From the NCBI RefSeq assembly GCF_002240415.1, contig NZ_CP020028.1:4551501-4615500 (forward strand): a stretch of 64,000 bases of DNA. The letters run 5' to 3'. Source of the DNA: Paenibacillus kribbensis. Lineage in GTDB: Bacteria > Bacillota > Bacilli > Paenibacillales > Paenibacillaceae. Under the pieces are notes generated by a model. It saw only the letters and a program-made list of their open reading frames with translations. It did not search any database and was not told the DNA's origin. Positions 62,373 through 64,000 of this stretch are shown here, in pieces (the stretch's first letter is position 1; every line of letters starts with the position of its first letter). The position numbers and the translations under genes are program-made.

Positions 62373-62462
62373 CCAGGTTTCTCTACGCTGGCATTACCCA
62401 GATCAGATTTCACGGTCGGCGGCAGGGGCCACCCTCTCAGCCTGACTTTCTCAAGCTCCCGA
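62373..62462 (-). ncRNA. TPP riboswitch (THI element)
   Basis: The minus strand reads GGGAGC, AGGCTGAGAGGG, the middle stem GGCCCCTGCCGCCGACC and CTGATCTGGGTAATGCCAGC with GTAGAGAAAC, matching the conserved THI-box elements. With the terminator at 62106 it should switch off ykoEDC when TPP is plentiful. The leader between aptamer and terminator is unusually long, about 225 bases. Confidence 0.93.
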
Positions 62463-62515
62463 CAATGCTTTCTTAATTCACTATAATGTACACCACATCT
62501 ATGGCTTTGACAATC

Positions 62516-63313
62516 CTATAATCCGAAAAAGCGTTTGGCCGTCTCCGTGGTCGCAATTTCGATCTCCCTCATGCTCCGACCTGTGCATTCGGCAACCGTA
62601 GCAGCAATGTGAGCGAGATACATGGGCTCATTACGGCCATCTTTTGGCTTCACGGGCAGATTACGCGGGGTCAGAAATGGAGCATCCGTTTCAATCATCA
62701 AACGGTCCAGCGGAATATCCCTGACCAGTTCACGCAGATGCTTGCCGCGCCGTTCGTCACAGATCCAGCCTGTAATACCAATATACAGATCCATTTCTAT
62801 ATAATTATGCAATTCCTGTGCAGTTCCAGTAAAGCAATGCACCACTGCCTTATCCACCACCCCCTGATGCTCCCGCAGCATAGCGACAAAGTCCTCATGC
62901 GCATCCCGTTCATGCAGAAATAACGGCATATTCAGCTCACCTGCCAGTTGGATTTGCTCCCCAAACCATCGACGCTGCACATCACGTGGAGAAAAATCAC
63001 GGTTATAGTCCAGTCCGCATTCCCCTATGGATACGACCTGCGGCTGACCCGCGAGCTGGCGGAGCTGCTGAATCGTATCTGCGCTGCAGTTTTTGGCATC
63101 ATGAGGATGCAAGCCAGCCGTCGTGTACAGCTTGCCTGGATAACGCGCTGCATACTGAGAAGCATCTCGGCTACTGCGGACACTTGTCCCAGTAATAATC
63201 AGCGGCGTAATCCCTTCGGCTGACGCTCTCTCTACCACCTGCTCCCGATCCGCATGAAACGAACGGTGCATCAAATTCACACCAATATCAATCAATGGTG
63301 TACCCATACCCAT
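62516..63313 (-). CDS. tatD: TatD-family metal-dependent deoxyribonuclease
   Basis: This 265-residue TIM-barrel hydrolase has the metal-binding N-terminal DIGVNLMHRSF (atypical His in place of the usual T/S), TTAGLHPHDAKN, SIGECGLDYNRDF and ETDAPFLTPRNLP near residue 205. TatD enzymes act as DNA exonucleases in repair and apoptosis-like breakdown. AAAGGAGGGAG precedes the ATG; the next frame upstream overlaps. Confidence 0.9.
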   Translation of the reverse strand: MGMGTPLIDIGVNLMHRSFHADREQVVERASAEGITPLIITGTSVRSSRDASQYAARYPGKLYTTAGLHPHDAKNCSADTIQQLRQLAGQPQVVSIGECGLDYNRDFSPRDVQRRWFGEQIQLAGELNMPLFLHERDAHEDFVAMLREHQGVVDKAVVHCFTGTAQELHNYIEMDLYIGITGWICDERRGKHLRELVRDIPLDRLMIETDAPFLTPRNLPVKPKDGRNEPMYLAHIAATVAECTGRSMREIEIATTETAKRFFGL

Positions 63314-63423
63314 CTAACTCCCTCCTTTGTTTCCGTACGATCATATAAATTATAAGGATTCTTGGCGAGCAAATGGGAAATCATTCCTGCATCTGCTCCT
63401 GTTGCTTTTAGCGTGATATGCAT
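63292..63423 (-). pseudogene. Probable Hen1 N-terminal remnant
   Basis: ATG at 63423 after GGAGAGGAGAAG opens 43 codons: MHITLKATGADAGMISHLLA, then KNPYNLYDRTETKEG and a short read-through end. It resembles the start of Paenibacillus-type 3'-terminal RNA ribose 2'-O-methyltransferase Hen1 (ATDLGYLLHK-like element), whose remaining ~400 residues are missing. The neighbouring nucleotidyltransferase is what usually adjoins Hen1/Pnkp pairs. The likeness is from memory. Confidence 0.5.
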
Positions 63424-63444
63424 GCACTTCTTCTCCTCTCCGAC

Positions 63445-64000
63445 CTATGCTTCCCATACTTCCTTCACCGCAGCGCGGAACAAATCATCCAGTTGTTGAT
63501 CACGTCCACCCTCCATATACTGTAGCAAAGGCGCCGTCTGTTCGAAATAAGCAATTTGCTGTCGTATAAAGTCATTCACCACCGAAAGCTGTGGCTCAAT
63601 ATCGAGCTCCTCGCCCGCTTTTTTACGTTCCAGCAAATGCCCGATGACTTGATAAAGCTCTGTATCTGGCGGAATGAATGCCTCCAGCAGCGTTTTAAAT
63701 TCCAGCGGGGGCATGCTATTATGCCGCTCAATCCAACCGCAGGCCAGCAGCGGGCGCAGCACATAAAAATACTTTTTGATCTTCACCTGTTCTCCCTGCA
63801 AATAATCCCGGTAATTCCCTTTGGCCATATTCAGATAGTGATACATGCAGGACTTCCGGGAAAAGGTTAACGGCGATATAGCGCGAATCTGCTCAGCGAC
63901 TGAATATTGTTCCAGATAGGGAATCGGAGATTGCAGCCATTCCAGCAAAGGCGGATTGGACTTGCGAAACAAATTGAGCGCCTTTTTCAAATCCCAGCCG
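63445..64000 (-). CDS. Nucleotidyltransferase (YcgL-like), partial at window end
   Basis: The open frame runs past base 64000; in-frame codons before the TTG at 63990 read (R)GWD, so the true start lies outside the window. The 185 visible residues match the C-terminal part of predicted nucleotidyltransferases (GWDLKKALNLFRKSNPPLLEWLQSPI, CMYHYLNMAKGNYRDYL, KIKKYFYVLRPLLACGWIE). The catalytic GSxxxG region is out of view. It lies immediately upstream of the Hen1-like remnant. Confidence 0.8.
   Translation of the reverse strand, partial: GWDLKKALNLFRKSNPPLLEWLQSPIPYLEQYSVAEQIRAISPLTFSRKSCMYHYLNMAKGNYRDYLQGEQVKIKKYFYVLRPLLACGWIERHNSMPPLEFKTLLEAFIPPDTELYQVIGHLLERKKAGEELDIEPQLSVVNDFIRQQIAYFEQTAPLLQYMEGGRDQQLDDLFRAAVKEVWEA

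Noticed and set aside
1..64000. CRISPR array, tRNA or rRNA genes
   Set aside because: No regularly spaced direct repeats, cloverleaf or conserved rRNA segments were found by reading.

Overview
The window looks like a chromosomal segment of a Paenibacillus, close to P. polymyxa. This rests on gene content: a large Bacillales-type ter stress operon, ykoEDC with a TPP riboswitch, secreted plant-polysaccharide enzymes (PL11, GH30, GH3) with cre-like sites, YvrJ and IseA-like proteins, DUF6809, strong AGGAGG ribosome sites and moderate GC. No rRNA, tRNA or CRISPR array was seen.

Region 1 (1-9.8 kb) is a patchwork. A TetR/oxidoreductase divergent pair has a matched operator pair. It is followed by a lone TnpB element inserted at the ribosome-binding site of a frameshifted MmcQ/YjbR gene, a MaoC-like gene, an Old Yellow Enzyme with a MarR-like regulator and clear dyads, a frameshifted VOC remnant, a decapitated XRE regulator, a DUF6809 gene and a methionine aminopeptidase. 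Long imperfect hairpin repeats and short repeated terminators are scattered through it.

Region 2 (9.8-18.7 kb) holds a polar amino-acid ABC transporter, an oligopeptide permease with binding protein but no ATPase genes, a class II Fic protein, and two unassigned small genes.

Region 3 (19.2-32.5 kb, minus strand) is the main system: a 13-gene ter (tellurite/stress) cluster. In transcription order it is TerB, three TerD, a TerD-TerA-like fusion, TerC, then a biosynthetic module (CitE-like aldolase, TRSP phosphoribosyltransferase, PELOTA/StiP protein, HAD phosphatase, ATP-grasp ligase), then an XpaC-like protein and TelA. Published comparative genomics of Ter systems (Anantharaman, Iyer and Aravind) predicts that this module makes a nucleoside-like metabolite. 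A terminator separates the membrane/TerD half from the biosynthetic half. A second ATP-grasp gene of the DUF4343/R2K type precedes the cluster on the same strand.

Region 4 (32.6-43.1 kb) contains a WXG100 gene with a decayed partner, a Cof phosphatase, an FNT channel, an HPr-like protein without the active-site His, an IseA-like secreted protein, YvrJ, a PL11 rhamnogalacturonan lyase, a YpsA-type SLOG protein, a V4R protein, a HesB-like protein and a two-component system.

Region 5 (43.2-64 kb) has a secreted three-repeat protein divergent from the two-component system, GH30 and GH3 enzymes, a Gfo/Idh/MocA oxidoreductase, a 1655-residue DUF4132 protein with a small beta-grasp-like partner, a metNPQ transporter (MetN without its C-terminal sensor domain), a riboswitch-controlled ykoEDC thiamine-precursor ECF transporter, TatD, a probable Hen1 remnant and a nucleotidyltransferase cut by the window end.
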